A stretch of 64,000 nt of DNA. Origin: Flavobacterium sp. (GTDB lineage: Bacteria > Bacteroidota > Bacteroidia > Flavobacteriales > Flavobacteriaceae). Positions 37,807 to 46,154 of the stretch are shown here, piece by piece (positions within the stretch are counted from its first letter, which is position 1; each line of letters opens with the position of its first letter). Location: NCBI GenBank assembly GCA_023251135.1, contig JAHEZJ010000012.1:1-64000 (forward strand), given 5' to 3'. Both the position numbers and the translations under genes were made by a program. Under the pieces are notes generated by a model that was given only the letters and a program-made list of their open reading frames with translations, had not been told where the DNA came from and ran no database searches.

Positions 37807-38622
37807 TTATTTCTGAAGTGTATACGGCTGAACCGAAATTCCGGCTTCATCTAAAGCAGCTTTACAATTCTCTAAAGTTTCAGAGAAAACAGCCCCATAA
37901 TTAGCATTTTTTGCCCACGGACGTACGGCGAACTCTACCGAACTTGCCGTTAAGTTTTTGACAAAAACCTCCGCAGCAGGCTTTTTAAGCACTTTCGGAT
38001 TGCTGTTTAAAACGTTCAAAAGAATGTCTTTTGCCTTTTTGATATCGGAGTCATAAGAAACAGCAAAAGTCAGATCAGCTCTTCGTTCTCCCTGCATCGA
38101 ATAATTGATGATTGTTCCGTTTGATAAAGCACCGTTAGGGACAAAAACAGTCTGATTGTTGGCCGTTAACATCTTGGTTACAAAAATCTGAATTTCGACT
38201 ACTGTTGCAACAATTCCGCCCGCAGTTTCGATGGTATCACCAACTTTGAAAGGTTTGAAAACAATAATGAGCATTCCTCCTGCAAAGTTAGAAAGTGATC
38301 CCTGCAAAGACAAACCTACTGCAAGTCCCATGGCTCCTAATATGGCAACAAATGATGATGTTTCGATTCCCAATTTTGAAATAAAAGTCACAAACAATAA
38401 AATTCGGAGTGCCCAAATTAAGATATCAGAAAGGAATCGGGTCAGGGTAGGATCCAAATTTCTTTGCACCATTATTTTTGTAATGATTCGGTTTATCAAT
38501 CGGATGGCGTAGATTCCGACAAATAAAATGATAAATGCCGAGATTAATTTTGGAGAATAATCAACTAATACGTTAATAAATTTGGTAGCATAATTGCTAA
38601 TCTGCTCTGGATAAATGTACAT
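37807..38622 (-). CDS. Small-conductance mechanosensitive channel (MscS family)
   Basis: 271 residues, near E. coli MscS size (286). Three N-terminal helices lead into the pore helix (FVAILGAMGLAVGLSLQGSLSNFAGGMLI), then the beta domain (GDTIETAGGIVATVVEIQIF, VFVPNGALSNGTIINYS) and the C-terminal alpha/beta domain. It opens on membrane tension to release solutes during osmotic downshock. I chose the ATG at 38622 (MYIYPEQISNYATKF) over an upstream in-frame TTG at 38649 because that TTG lies in a terminator hairpin. Confidence 0.92.
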   Translation of the reverse strand: MYIYPEQISNYATKFINVLVDYSPKLISAFIILFVGIYAIRLINRIITKIMVQRNLDPTLTRFLSDILIWALRILLFVTFISKLGIETSSFVAILGAMGLAVGLSLQGSLSNFAGGMLIIVFKPFKVGDTIETAGGIVATVVEIQIFVTKMLTANNQTVFVPNGALSNGTIINYSMQGERRADLTFAVSYDSDIKKAKDILLNVLNSNPKVLKKPAAEVFVKNLTASSVEFAVRPWAKNANYGAVFSETLENCKAALDEAGISVQPYTLQK

Positions 38623-38633
38623 GTTTTTCGAAT

Positions 38634-38658
38634 AAAAAAACCTTCTCAAAGAGAAGGT
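38634..38658 (-). terminator. Minus-strand hairpin with U-tract, between the mscS promoter and start codon
   Basis: Read on the minus strand, ACCTTCTC-TTT-GAGAAGGT is followed by seven Ts. It is a good terminator for the helical-repeat gene upstream. It also lies downstream of a predicted mscS -7 box (38671-38678), so it would be at the start of the mscS mRNA. Confidence 0.85.
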
Positions 38659-38670
38659 ATATTAGTTTTG

Positions 38671-38678
38671 CAAATATA
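38671..38678 (-). promoter_or_regulatory. Predicted -7 box (TATATTTG on the minus strand) for mscS
   Basis: CAAATATA on the plus strand is an exact reverse-complement match to TAnnTTTG. The predicted start site near 38665 is just upstream of the terminator-like hairpin. Confidence 0.55.
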
Positions 38679-38709
38679 AAGATATTTCCTAAGATAAGAA
38701 AAAGTAGTT

Positions 38710-39117
38710 TTATTCCTTCTCAGGAGTCTCGTCAATAACTTCATCCACTTTAGCAGCTGTTTTTTCGCTAATATCGGCTACGGTTTCTGAAACAACTGTT
38801 TTGGTTTCTCCGGTAAGCTCGCTGGTTTTTTCTTTTACGGTATCAATTACATCGCCTATCGAATCAGATGCTTTTTCTACATATTCGCTAACGAAGTCTT
38901 TCGCCTGATGCGCATAGTCCGTTGCCGTTTCGATCAGTGGTTCTGATGCCTCTTTGGCTTTTGTAAAAGTTTCTTCGGCAAAGGTTTCCGCTTTATCGAT
39001 ATAAGGAGCAGCAGCTTCTTTGGCCTGTTCAAAAGTAGTTTCGGCCTGTTGTGCCAAATCAGTAGCAGAATCTTTGGCTGTGCCAAACAAATTCTTAAAG
39101 AATGAAGATAATCCCAT
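38710..39117 (-). CDS. Alanine/glutamate-rich amphipathic helical repeat protein
   Basis: 135 residues, no cysteine, built of roughly 11-residue helical repeats (QQAETTFEQAKEAAAPYIDK, AETFAEETFTKAKEASEP, VEKASDSIGDVIDTVKEKTS) like LEA-type or apolipoprotein-like proteins. The N terminus (MGLSSFFKNLFGTAKD) is short and amphipathic with no clear signal peptide. I chose the ATG at 39117; the upstream ATG at 39147 adds ten residues. The function is unknown; stress protection or envelope/lipid association are guesses by resemblance only. Confidence 0.78.
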   Translation of the reverse strand: MGLSSFFKNLFGTAKDSATDLAQQAETTFEQAKEAAAPYIDKAETFAEETFTKAKEASEPLIETATDYAHQAKDFVSEYVEKASDSIGDVIDTVKEKTSELTGETKTVVSETVADISEKTAAKVDEVIDETPEKE

Positions 39118-39224
39118 AGTTATGATATTGATTAGTTTAGAATACAATATTAACTATTTTTAAAGTATTATAACCTTTTTAGAGTAATAATTTGCTGATA
39201 ATTAGCGGGATATGTTTTTATATG

Positions 39225-39256
39225 AAAAAAGCGTCTGCCATTGGCAGACGCTTTTT
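39225..39256 (-). terminator. Terminator after the NifU-like gene
   Basis: GCGTCTGCC-ATT-GGCAGACGC stem flanked by A6 and T5, so it can act in both directions. On the minus strand it follows the NifU-like stop by 24 nt. Confidence 0.9.
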
Positions 39257-39280
39257 GTTCTTTATTATCGGATAAAATTT

Positions 39281-40180
39281 TTAAGCATTTAAAGCTTCTA
39301 CCTTAATTTCTTCATCGTTTAACATGCTTTTTAGCATATTTTCGATTCCGCTTTTTAAAGTGAAAGTAGAGGACGGACAGCCGCTGCAAGCACCTTGCAG
39401 AATTACTTTTACCGTTTTGTCGTTTTCATTATAAGAATCAAAAGCAATATTTCCCCCGTCAGCAGCTACTGCCGGTTTTACATATTCTTCCAGTATGTTG
39501 ATGATTTGTTGTGAAGTAACATCTAATTTATCAAAAGCTTCGTCTTTTGTAATGTCGTTTTTGGTAGCCACTTCAATAAGGCTCTCATCCAAAACAGTTC
39601 CTCCATTTTCAATAAACTGCTTGATAAAAGTTCTTACTTCAAGCGTAATTTCCTGCCAGTCGTTGATGTCGTATTTGGTTACCGAAATGTAATTTTCATC
39701 AATAAAAACTTCTTTCACGTAAGGAAATTTGAACAATTCTTTGGCTAGCGGAGAAGAAGCAGTCTGATCGATATTTTTGTATTCAACCGCGTTTCTTGTC
39801 AGCATTCTGCTTACCACAAATTTCAGCGCAGCAGGGTTTGGAGTTGTTTCTCCATAAACTGTGATGGGCTGTTTTTTAGCTGTGTTCTCATCGGCTTTGA
39901 TAATTACACCACCTTTGTCTACAAATGCCGTAATTTGTTCTGCAACGGCATCTTTTACATCATCCCATTCTACAATACTGTATCTTTCGATTGCGATAAA
40001 GTTTCCTGAAATGTAAACGGTTTTTACGAACGGTAAATAGAATAATTGCTGTGCTAAAGGAGACGCTTGTGCCTCATCAATATTTTTGAATTCAAAACTT
40101 TGATTTTGAGTAATAAAATCTTCAAATTCAAATTTTAATATCGTTGGGTTTTGAGTTTCTTTTATGGTGATTTTTGTCAT
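39281..40180 (-). CDS. NifU-like Fe-S scaffold with duplicated Nfu N-terminal domain
   Basis: 299 residues. Two Nfu_N-type domains (about 1-100 and 105-205) share the pattern NPTILKFEF/NPAALKFVV, ASPLAQQLFYLPFVKTVYIS/SSPLAKELFKFPYVKEVFID and W-D/Q near their ends. A NifU C-terminal domain (about 215-299) has the cluster-binding CSGC (C265, C268) after VKPAVAADGGNIAF. Nfu proteins carry 4Fe-4S clusters to client enzymes. A doubled N domain is unusual compared with typical bacterial Nfu. Monocistronic with its own promoter and terminator. Confidence 0.92.
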   Translation of the reverse strand: MTKITIKETQNPTILKFEFEDFITQNQSFEFKNIDEAQASPLAQQLFYLPFVKTVYISGNFIAIERYSIVEWDDVKDAVAEQITAFVDKGGVIIKADENTAKKQPITVYGETTPNPAALKFVVSRMLTRNAVEYKNIDQTASSPLAKELFKFPYVKEVFIDENYISVTKYDINDWQEITLEVRTFIKQFIENGGTVLDESLIEVATKNDITKDEAFDKLDVTSQQIINILEEYVKPAVAADGGNIAFDSYNENDKTVKVILQGACSGCPSSTFTLKSGIENMLKSMLNDEEIKVEALNA

Positions 40181-40196
40181 GATTTGTAATTTTTTA

Positions 40197-40204
40197 CAAA
40201 TTTA
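40197..40204 (-). promoter_or_regulatory. Predicted -7 box (TAAATTTG on the minus strand) for the NifU-like gene
   Basis: CAAATTTA on the plus strand, 16 nt before the minus-strand ATG, giving a very short leader. Confidence 0.55.
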
Positions 40205-40281
40205 GTAAAGTTATTTTTTGCTGATACCTACTATTTGATTTTTTAATAAAAGAATTAAGACTCTTTTCCAATAAATCTTAT

Positions 40282-40289
40282 TAAATTTG
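40282..40289 (+). promoter_or_regulatory. Predicted -7 box (TAAATTTG) for the orphan PorP/SprF gene
   Basis: Consensus TAnnTTTG 36 nt before the ATG at 40326. Confidence 0.55.
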
Positions 40290-40325
40290 TACTGCCTTAA
40301 ATTTAGTTGATTAATATGTTGTTTT

Positions 40326-41315
40326 ATGAAGTTTAGAATCAGTGTTTTATTGTTTTTTTTAATTGTATCGACCTACTCCTATTCACAAGAAGGAATTCCC
40401 GTTTACTCCGATTATTTGTCAGATAATTATTATTTAATTCATCCCTCTATGGCGGGTGCTGCAAATTGCGCTAAGATAAGATTGACGGCCCGGAAACAAT
40501 GGTTTGGTCAGGAAGATGCTCCTTCGCTACAAACACTGACTTTTAATGGCAGGATAGGGGAACGATCAGGTGCCGGGATTATTATTTTCAACGACAAAAA
40601 CGGTTACCATTCTCAAAAAGGATTAAAACTTACCTACGCACATCATATTATGTTTTCGAGAGACGAAGTTGATTTAAATCAGCTGTCATTTGGTATTAGC
40701 GGTGGAGTGATTCAGAGCCAGCTGGATGAAACGAAATTCGGAACTACTTTTGATCCTATCGTTTTTGGTTCGATTCAAAAAGATTCATACTTCAATTTAG
40801 ATATCGGAGCATCGTACAACTATCTTGATTTTTATGCCCATGCAACAGTTCAGGGCGTGCTGGAAACCAGAAGAGAGTTATATACCGAATATGAAAGCGA
40901 CAACCTGAGAAAATTTCTTTTTAGCGCCGGATATGTTTTTGGAAAAAGAAGTGATATTACCTGGGAACCTTCCGTATTGTTTCAGTTCTTTGATAAAACC
41001 AAAGAAAAAACAATCGATTTAAACCTTAAAGCTTACAAAAACATGGACTTCGGAAGTTTATGGGCTGCTTTGTCCTACAGAAAAAGTCTTAACGGTACGC
41101 AATACAGTACTAACAGTGGAGTAGCCGCTCAAAAACTACAGTATATTACACCAATCGTGGGTGTGAATTATAAAAATTTCATGTTTGCCTATACCTATTC
41201 TCAGGTTACTGGTGATGTAAAATTTAATACAGGTGGCTATCACCAAATTACACTGGGAATCAATTTATTTTGTAAAAAGGAACGCTACGACTGCGCTTGT
41301 CCTGCAATTAATTAA
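40326..41315 (+). CDS. PorP/SprF family T9SS-associated outer-membrane protein (orphan)
   Basis: 329 residues. Signal peptide (about 1-20, ends TYSYSQ), then the family pattern YSDYLSDNYYLIHPSMAGAA, ARKQWFGQEDAPSLQTLTF and repeated barrel strands, ending YHQITLGINLFCKKERYDCACPAIN. Unlike the SprF-like gene at 4517 it has no adjacent adhesin with a sorting domain. Its Cys-containing tail is unusual. Relatives of this kind can be part of the T9SS core machinery (PorP) or serve distant type B substrates; the sequence does not decide. Confidence 0.86.
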   Translation: MKFRISVLLFFLIVSTYSYSQEGIPVYSDYLSDNYYLIHPSMAGAANCAKIRLTARKQWFGQEDAPSLQTLTFNGRIGERSGAGIIIFNDKNGYHSQKGLKLTYAHHIMFSRDEVDLNQLSFGISGGVIQSQLDETKFGTTFDPIVFGSIQKDSYFNLDIGASYNYLDFYAHATVQGVLETRRELYTEYESDNLRKFLFSAGYVFGKRSDITWEPSVLFQFFDKTKEKTIDLNLKAYKNMDFGSLWAALSYRKSLNGTQYSTNSGVAAQKLQYITPIVGVNYKNFMFAYTYSQVTGDVKFNTGGYHQITLGINLFCKKERYDCACPAIN

Positions 41316-41324
41316 AAATATAGT

Positions 41325-41849
41325 ATGCTGATTAAATCTGTAAATGGAAAAACACCTTTGATTCCAGAGGATTGTTATGTTGCCGAAAATGCAACAATTG
41401 TGGGTGATGTTACCTTTGGAGCTTCGTGCAGTGTTTGGTTTAATGCCGTTATCCGTGGTGATGTAAACTTTATTACCATTGGAAATAAGGTGAATATTCA
41501 GGATGGAGCCATTATTCATTGTACGTATCAAAAACACCCGACGATCATAGGAAACAATGTTTCAATCGGACACAATGCTATTGTTCACGGTTGTACCATT
41601 CACGATAATGTGCTGATCGGTATGGGGGCTATTGTTATGGACAATTGTGTGGTCGAAAGCAACTCCATAGTTGCGGCAGGCGCTGTGGTTACGCAAAATA
41701 CGGTAATCACTTCGGGAAGTATTTATGCGGGTGTTCCGGCTAAAAAAGTCAAAGACATTGATCAATCTGATTTTGCAGGCGAAATAGAACGTATTTCAAA
41801 CAATTACGTCATGTATTCCGGCTGGTTTAAAAACGATGAACAGGAATAG
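41325..41849 (+). CDS. Gamma-carbonic-anhydrase-like left-handed beta-helix protein
   Basis: 174 residues with hexapeptide repeats (ATIVGDVTFGASCSVWFNAVIRGD, NIQDGAIIHC, SIGHNAIVHGCTIHDNVLIGMGAIV). The three histidines expected to bind metal are in IIHC, IGHNA and IVHG. Family members (YrdA/PaaY/CaiE type) form trimers; some hydrate CO2, others act on CoA esters, and many show no activity. It starts 9 nt after the orphan porP gene, probably in the same transcript. A hairpin follows. Confidence 0.9.
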   Translation: MLIKSVNGKTPLIPEDCYVAENATIVGDVTFGASCSVWFNAVIRGDVNFITIGNKVNIQDGAIIHCTYQKHPTIIGNNVSIGHNAIVHGCTIHDNVLIGMGAIVMDNCVVESNSIVAAGAVVTQNTVITSGSIYAGVPAKKVKDIDQSDFAGEIERISNNYVMYSGWFKNDEQE

Positions 41850-41888
41850 AAATTCCAAATTTCAAATTCCAAATTCCAAAAAAAAAAA

Positions 41889-41937
41889 TCCAAATTCCAG
41901 AGGTGTTAAACCTTGGAATTTGGAATTTTATTTTTTT
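41889..41937. terminator. Repeat-derived hairpin terminator between convergent genes
   Basis: TCCAAATTCCA (41889-41899) pairs with TGGAATTTGGA (41914-41924), extended by AGG/CCT around a bulged G, followed by ATTTTATTTTTTT. It belongs to an AAATTCCAAATTCC-type repeat cluster that spans 41850-41944. It ends the gamma-CA transcript on the plus strand and may also act on the minus-strand regulator gene. Confidence 0.75.
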
Positions 41938-41950
41938 GGAATTTAACCAA

Positions 41951-42667
41951 TTACAGGTTGATCTTTTCGAAAAAAGCCGTCTTATAGCTTTCGCTAATTG
42001 GAATTCGCTTGTCGCTGATCAAAACTTTATTTTTTTGAATGGATTTCACATGTTTTATATTGATGATATAAGAGCGGTGAATGCGTGAAAACCCTTTGTT
42101 TGAAAGCAGGTTTTCAAGTTTGATTAAGCTAATTAGAGTAAGAGTAAATTTATTATCAATAGTATATATTTTTACGTAATCTTTAAGTCCTTCGATAAAA
42201 AGGATATCAGAAAAATTCATTTTTACATTTTCGTATTCAGCCCTTACGAACATAAAATCCTGTTCTGTTTCAGCTCCGGCTGTGTTTTCAGAAATAGCCT
42301 GAACGGTTGTGGCCGGGTGTAAAACCTGCTGTGCTCGTACGACCGATTTTAGAAAACGATGAAACGGAATGGGTTTTACCAGATAATCTACTGCACCCAG
42401 ATTAAAACCTTCTACAGCATAATCGGAAAAGGCGGTGGTAAAAATAACCAATGGTTTTTTTTCAATGGTATTTAAAAAATCGATTCCGGAGAAATGAGGC
42501 ATCTGTATGTCCAGAAAAATCAGATCAATATTGTTTTGATTGATAAAAGAAACGGCATCAATGGCGTTGTTAAAAGTGTGCACCAATTCGAGAGAATCTA
42601 CTTTTCGAACAAAATCTTCCAGTAACTCAACCGCTAAAGGTTCATCGTCTATAATTACACATTTCAT
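41951..42667 (-). CDS. LytTR-family response regulator
   Basis: 238 residues: receiver domain (1-about 120) with the acidic pair in MKCVIIDDEP and phosphoacceptor D53 in LIFLDIQMPHFSG, then a LytTR DNA-binding domain (about 135-238; FVRAEYENVKMNFSDILFIEGLKDY, LSNKGFSRIHRSYIINIKHV). Partner of the LytS-type kinase encoded upstream in the same direction across a 167-nt gap. LytTR regulators bind direct repeats. The target is not visible, but the divergent DUF4270 and barrel promoters nearby are candidates (inference). Confidence 0.94.
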   Translation of the reverse strand: MKCVIIDDEPLAVELLEDFVRKVDSLELVHTFNNAIDAVSFINQNNIDLIFLDIQMPHFSGIDFLNTIEKKPLVIFTTAFSDYAVEGFNLGAVDYLVKPIPFHRFLKSVVRAQQVLHPATTVQAISENTAGAETEQDFMFVRAEYENVKMNFSDILFIEGLKDYVKIYTIDNKFTLTLISLIKLENLLSNKGFSRIHRSYIINIKHVKSIQKNKVLISDKRIPISESYKTAFFEKINL

Positions 42668-42834
42668 CTGTTGAAGTTTTAATTTTAAAAATTTTGTTTA
42701 GAGCCAAAAGTACTTTTAAACCAGTAAAATAAGTTTTAAAATTATCATAAAATACGGACCGGATTTTAAACGATCCTGCTACTTTCGGGGTCTTGTTTTG
42801 CGGTAAGCTGTTGTAAAATTGCAATTCATCGTAT
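42668..42834 (-). other. Gap between the kinase and regulator genes
   Basis: 167 nt without a supported gene; the only ORF (about 60 codons, 42642-42824) overlaps the regulator start and has no family signal. No strong terminator or consensus -7 box was found, so co-transcription or a separate regulator promoter are both open. Confidence 0.5.
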
Positions 42835-43944
42835 TTAGTTTATGGCTGTTTGAATTTTATCTAATTCCAGATTCAAATGCACACGAAAAAATTTGTCGTC
42901 TTGTGTGATATCCAATTTGTGCGCATTGGGATACAGCAAATCCAGTCGGTTTTGAATATTCACCAACCCAATACCTGAATTGTCAGGATCTTTGCTATAG
43001 TTTTCGATAGTATTTTCGATCCAGAAATCGAGACTGTTGTTCAGAATGAATATTTTAATTTTTACATGAGCCGCGCCTTTATAATCTGTTCCGTATTTGA
43101 ACGCATTTTCGACAAACGAAATCAATAACAGGGGCTCAATAAACTTGTTTCGGGTGTCGCCATGAACATTGATAACGATGTCTTCAATATTGTTTAATCT
43201 TAGTTTTTGCAATTCGATATAGTTCTGGATGTAGTTGATCTCTTTTTCCAAATCAACAGTTTTATTATCGGTCTCATACAGCATATACCGCATGAGCTCG
43301 GATAAGGTAACGATGGCATCAGGAACTAAATCGGATTTTTTGTGTGCCAGCGAATAAATACTGTTTAAGGAATTGAATAAAAAATGCGGATTGGTTTGTT
43401 TGCGCAAATAGATCAACTCGGTATTTGTTCGGTGGGTTTCGGCAATTAGTTTGTTTTGCTGATTGTTGTAAAAGGCTGTAAGTGTTCTGATAATCGCACT
43501 GATGGTGATGATTAAAATATAGAAAAACGATGGGCCAATTTTAAAAAATAAAGGCTGCTGTCTTGTTGCAAAAATTGCTTTTACTCTGGTGCCTTTGTAC
43601 ATTAATTTAAGATCTTCCGGAGGCGGCAAATTTTTTAAAGGTCTTGCCTGGCTAAAATCAGGAATAAAATAATTGATCCGGATAATCATAAAAAGTAAAA
43701 TAAGAGCAAATACAAATACAAAATAGAGCCAGTATTTTTTCTCTAAAAGCAAAACAGGAACCAGATAAAAATAGTTCAGATAAAACAAAACAATTCCCGT
43801 ACTCCATTGTACATAAAAATCGGTGCTGACCTTAAACGGACTTTCATAAAATTGAATTAATGAAGTCAGAATAAAGAAAACCCAGATGATGGAATGGAAC
43901 AAAATTTTGTTTGAACTTGTATTTCTGATCGTATCTAGTGTCAT
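42835..43944 (-). CDS. LytS-type sensor histidine kinase (HisK domain)
   Basis: 369 residues: four N-terminal helices (about 14-32, 48-68, 72-92 and 138-155) with a short extracytoplasmic segment between helices 3 and 4 (about 93-135), and a cytoplasmic His_kinase domain with QTNPHFLFNSLNSIYSLA (phosphorylated H187), then an HATPase_c-like region (about 265-365; ENAFKYGTDYKG, SGIGLVNIQNRLDLLYP). There is no sensory domain beyond the membrane part. Its ATG directly abuts the stop of the DUF4907 gene, so they are coupled. It should phosphorylate the LytTR regulator downstream. Confidence 0.93.
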   Translation of the reverse strand: MTLDTIRNTSSNKILFHSIIWVFFILTSLIQFYESPFKVSTDFYVQWSTGIVLFYLNYFYLVPVLLLEKKYWLYFVFVFALILLFMIIRINYFIPDFSQARPLKNLPPPEDLKLMYKGTRVKAIFATRQQPLFFKIGPSFFYILIITISAIIRTLTAFYNNQQNKLIAETHRTNTELIYLRKQTNPHFLFNSLNSIYSLAHKKSDLVPDAIVTLSELMRYMLYETDNKTVDLEKEINYIQNYIELQKLRLNNIEDIVINVHGDTRNKFIEPLLLISFVENAFKYGTDYKGAAHVKIKIFILNNSLDFWIENTIENYSKDPDNSGIGLVNIQNRLDLLYPNAHKLDITQDDKFFRVHLNLELDKIQTAIN

Positions 43945-44259
43945 CTATAATTTTATTTTTAATAAAATTAAATCATTTTTGGTTACTGTTGGCGATCTAT
44001 TTTGATCGAGTCGGCTTGCGACTAAGTGCGCCACTTTTAAGGCGTCACTTTCTGTGGCGAAACTTTTAGAGTCGTTTATGACCGGAATAATAGCCTGCTT
44101 GATGATGATTTTGTTCTTTGTAGCAATCGAATAACCCCAACCTGACGTAGTTTTGAAGGCTTCGATTGTAAAAGTTTCATTTTTCGCGCAGGCTATAAAT
44201 TGTAAAATAAGTACCGTAAGCAATACATTCTTCCGGATTTTACTCCAGAAGAACTGCAT
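43945..44259 (-). CDS. DUF4907 family lipoprotein
   Basis: About 104 residues from the ATG at 44259 (MQFFWSKIRKNVLLTVLILQ). An upstream ATG at 44280 adds seven residues and would overlap the kelch gene. The lipobox LQFIACAKN predicts an acylated cysteine. The rest matches DUF4907 as I remember it (SGWGYSIATKNKIIIKQAIIPVIND, ATESDALKVAHLVASRL). It is a small periplasm-facing lipoprotein of unknown function, placed between a kelch lipoprotein and the kinase, which suggests a sensor accessory (inference). Confidence 0.82.
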   Translation of the reverse strand: MQFFWSKIRKNVLLTVLILQFIACAKNETFTIEAFKTTSGWGYSIATKNKIIIKQAIIPVINDSKSFATESDALKVAHLVASRLDQNRSPTVTKNDLILLKIKL

Positions 44260-44266
44260 TTTTATT

Positions 44267-45271
44267 TTAGTTGTCATCACTTGTTTGTTCCTCTAAAGGT
44301 TTAAATTCCCAGGCATCATCAAAATATGTTGAACCTGTTCTTCCCAGCATATAAAATCCACGATTGTTAATGGCAAAACCCACAGCATCTGTTCGGCTGG
44401 CACCTTCCATAGGTGTTTTCTCTGCCCATAAATCGGTAGTTGGATTGTATTCCCAGATCGTTTTGATGTTTTCTCCGCCTACAACATATCCTAAACCGTT
44501 CATTGCAAAACTTGAGGCATTTGAACGTACAATAGCATAATCGTCATTGTAGGAGTTGTCATCATCGGTATCTTTATCGATGTCGCGTTTTCGGGTCCAT
44601 ACATCAGTAGCAGGATCAAATTCCCAAAAATCTTCCTGATAAACACCATTATTACTTCCTGTTCCAAGATACACTTTATCGGCAATCACAAAGGCTGTTG
44701 CGTTGCGTCGTTTATTTCCACTAAAACCATTTACAAGCGTCCAGGTGTTGGTCTGGTCGTTGTATTGGTAGAAATCTTTCAGGTAATTTCCGTCATAACC
44801 GGTTCCAAAATAAGCTTTGCCACCCGCCTGAAAACCTACTGCTGCGTAACGGCCTGTTCCGGCAAAATCGGCTTTTTGAGTCCACGTATTGTTAGTGGGA
44901 TTGTACTGATAAAAGTCTTTTAATTTATTCGTCCCGTCATAACCCAAACCAATATACCCTTTTTGATTCAGGGCAAAAGCCGAGGCAGAACTTCTTCCGA
45001 TACCCGGAAAATCGGCTTTTTGTTCCCAGTAATCTCCGGTAGAATTGTAAGACCATAAATCTTTCAAATAAACATCTCCGGTATAACCTGTTGCTACATA
45101 AGCATAATCGCCAATTACAAAACTGGTGGCACTGGATCTTGCAGGTCCGTCAAATGCCGATTTTTTAATCCAGTTTCCTATTAAATCTTCGTCGCTGTCG
45201 TTGCTGCAGCCTATAAAAAAGAGACTTGAAAACAACGTTGCGAATACTATTCTTTTTTTAAAATTATTCAT
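44267..45271 (-). CDS. Six-kelch-repeat lipoprotein
   Basis: 334 residues: lipoprotein signal (ATLFSSLFFIGCSND, Cys at about 22) and six kelch repeats with the pattern RSSATSFVIGDYAYVATGYTG, RSSASAFALNQKGYIGLGYDG, RYAAVGFQAGGKAYFGTGYDG, RRNATAFVIADKVYLGTG, RSNASSFAMNGLGYVVGG and RTDAVGFAINNRGFYMLGRTG. A six-bladed propeller anchored by lipid in the envelope is predicted. It starts 16 nt after the barrel gene and ends close to the DUF4907 start. Ligand unknown; kelch propellers often bind sugars or proteins. Confidence 0.92.
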   Translation of the reverse strand: MNNFKKRIVFATLFSSLFFIGCSNDSDEDLIGNWIKKSAFDGPARSSATSFVIGDYAYVATGYTGDVYLKDLWSYNSTGDYWEQKADFPGIGRSSASAFALNQKGYIGLGYDGTNKLKDFYQYNPTNNTWTQKADFAGTGRYAAVGFQAGGKAYFGTGYDGNYLKDFYQYNDQTNTWTLVNGFSGNKRRNATAFVIADKVYLGTGSNNGVYQEDFWEFDPATDVWTRKRDIDKDTDDDNSYNDDYAIVRSNASSFAMNGLGYVVGGENIKTIWEYNPTTDLWAEKTPMEGASRTDAVGFAINNRGFYMLGRTGSTYFDDAWEFKPLEEQTSDDN

Positions 45272-45287
45272 AATGTATTAAGTTTAT

Positions 45288-46130
45288 TTAGTGTTTGTAT
45301 TTGATGCCAATTCCTAAGACATAGCCATTGCCGGTATTAAAATCATAGACTTTATGATGGTCTTTGTCCGTCAGACTGTATTTTTTGTTAAAATCATATC
45401 CGGCTTTAAAATTCAAAAACCAGTTTTTGTCTACATTTCTTTCATATTCAAATGCTGTTGTCATTTGTGATAAAGTAGCCTTAGCAGCATTGTTAATCGG
45501 TTGATTTTCGGCATCTAAATGATAGAAATTACCATTGAAACTGTTGGTCAGACTAAATTTGTTGCGGACATTATTAGCGTAGGTGATCTTTGAATCCGGA
45601 AAACCAATGAGCAAACTGCCTTCAGTGTTGAATTTATAATGCAAAGACAGTACAGGTAAGAACTTGGCATTGCCCAGTGCAGTCGATCTCGCAATTCCGA
45701 TCTGAAGGCTTGTTCTCGAATTGAATTGCTGCTTCATTTCTAAACTTCCCAAAAGAGAAAGATCACTCAGCTCCGGACTACTCTGGAAATTTAGCGTTGG
45801 AACAATCGAAAAACTCATATGTGTTGTATTGGAAAGCGCATGCGTAATTTCAAATTTGTTTTGAATCTGGTTGAATTGTTCCTCATTCTCCTTTGTTTTG
45901 TAATGTCCTAATTCATAATTCACGTTCAGATTCGAATAGGCTAATGTGTTTGTTATTTCGTTTTTACGACCTGTTTTTTTGCTGTAGGATATGCCAATAC
46001 TGCTTTGAGTGAAATCAATTTGATCTGTTGGTTCCGTTTTTAAACTCAGGTTGACTTCAATATTTTCCTGAGCTTTCATCCCGAAAAACGAAATCAACAA
46101 CATCGAACGAATGAGTACCCTTATTTTCAT
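45288..46130 (-). CDS. Outer-membrane beta-barrel protein (DUF6268-like)
   Basis: 280 residues: signal peptide (about 1-20, ends FFGMKAQ), then alternating amphipathic strands (TQSSIGISYSKKTGRKNEI, SLQIGIARSTALGNAKF, FEYERNVDKNWFLNFKAGYDF), ending in a terminal strand GNGYVLGIGIKYKH. This fits a small barrel. The DUF6268 name is a guess by resemblance. It is the first gene of the kelch/DUF4907/LytTR operon, with a consensus -7 box 16 nt before the start. Confidence 0.75.
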   Translation of the reverse strand: MKIRVLIRSMLLISFFGMKAQENIEVNLSLKTEPTDQIDFTQSSIGISYSKKTGRKNEITNTLAYSNLNVNYELGHYKTKENEEQFNQIQNKFEITHALSNTTHMSFSIVPTLNFQSSPELSDLSLLGSLEMKQQFNSRTSLQIGIARSTALGNAKFLPVLSLHYKFNTEGSLLIGFPDSKITYANNVRNKFSLTNSFNGNFYHLDAENQPINNAAKATLSQMTTAFEYERNVDKNWFLNFKAGYDFNKKYSLTDKDHHKVYDFNTGNGYVLGIGIKYKH

Positions 46131-46146
46131 TGTTTATTTATTGGTT

Positions 46147-46154
46147 CAAAAGTA
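46147..46154 (-). promoter_or_regulatory. Predicted -7 box (TACTTTTG on the minus strand) for the barrel/kelch/LytTR operon
   Basis: CAAAAGTA on the plus strand lies 16 nt before the minus-strand ATG at 46130. It is the only consensus box found on the minus strand for the operon. Confidence 0.6.

Noticed and set aside
42642..42824. 60-residue minus-strand ORF between kinase and regulator
   Set aside because: It overlaps the regulator start, has no family signal and no supporting start context.
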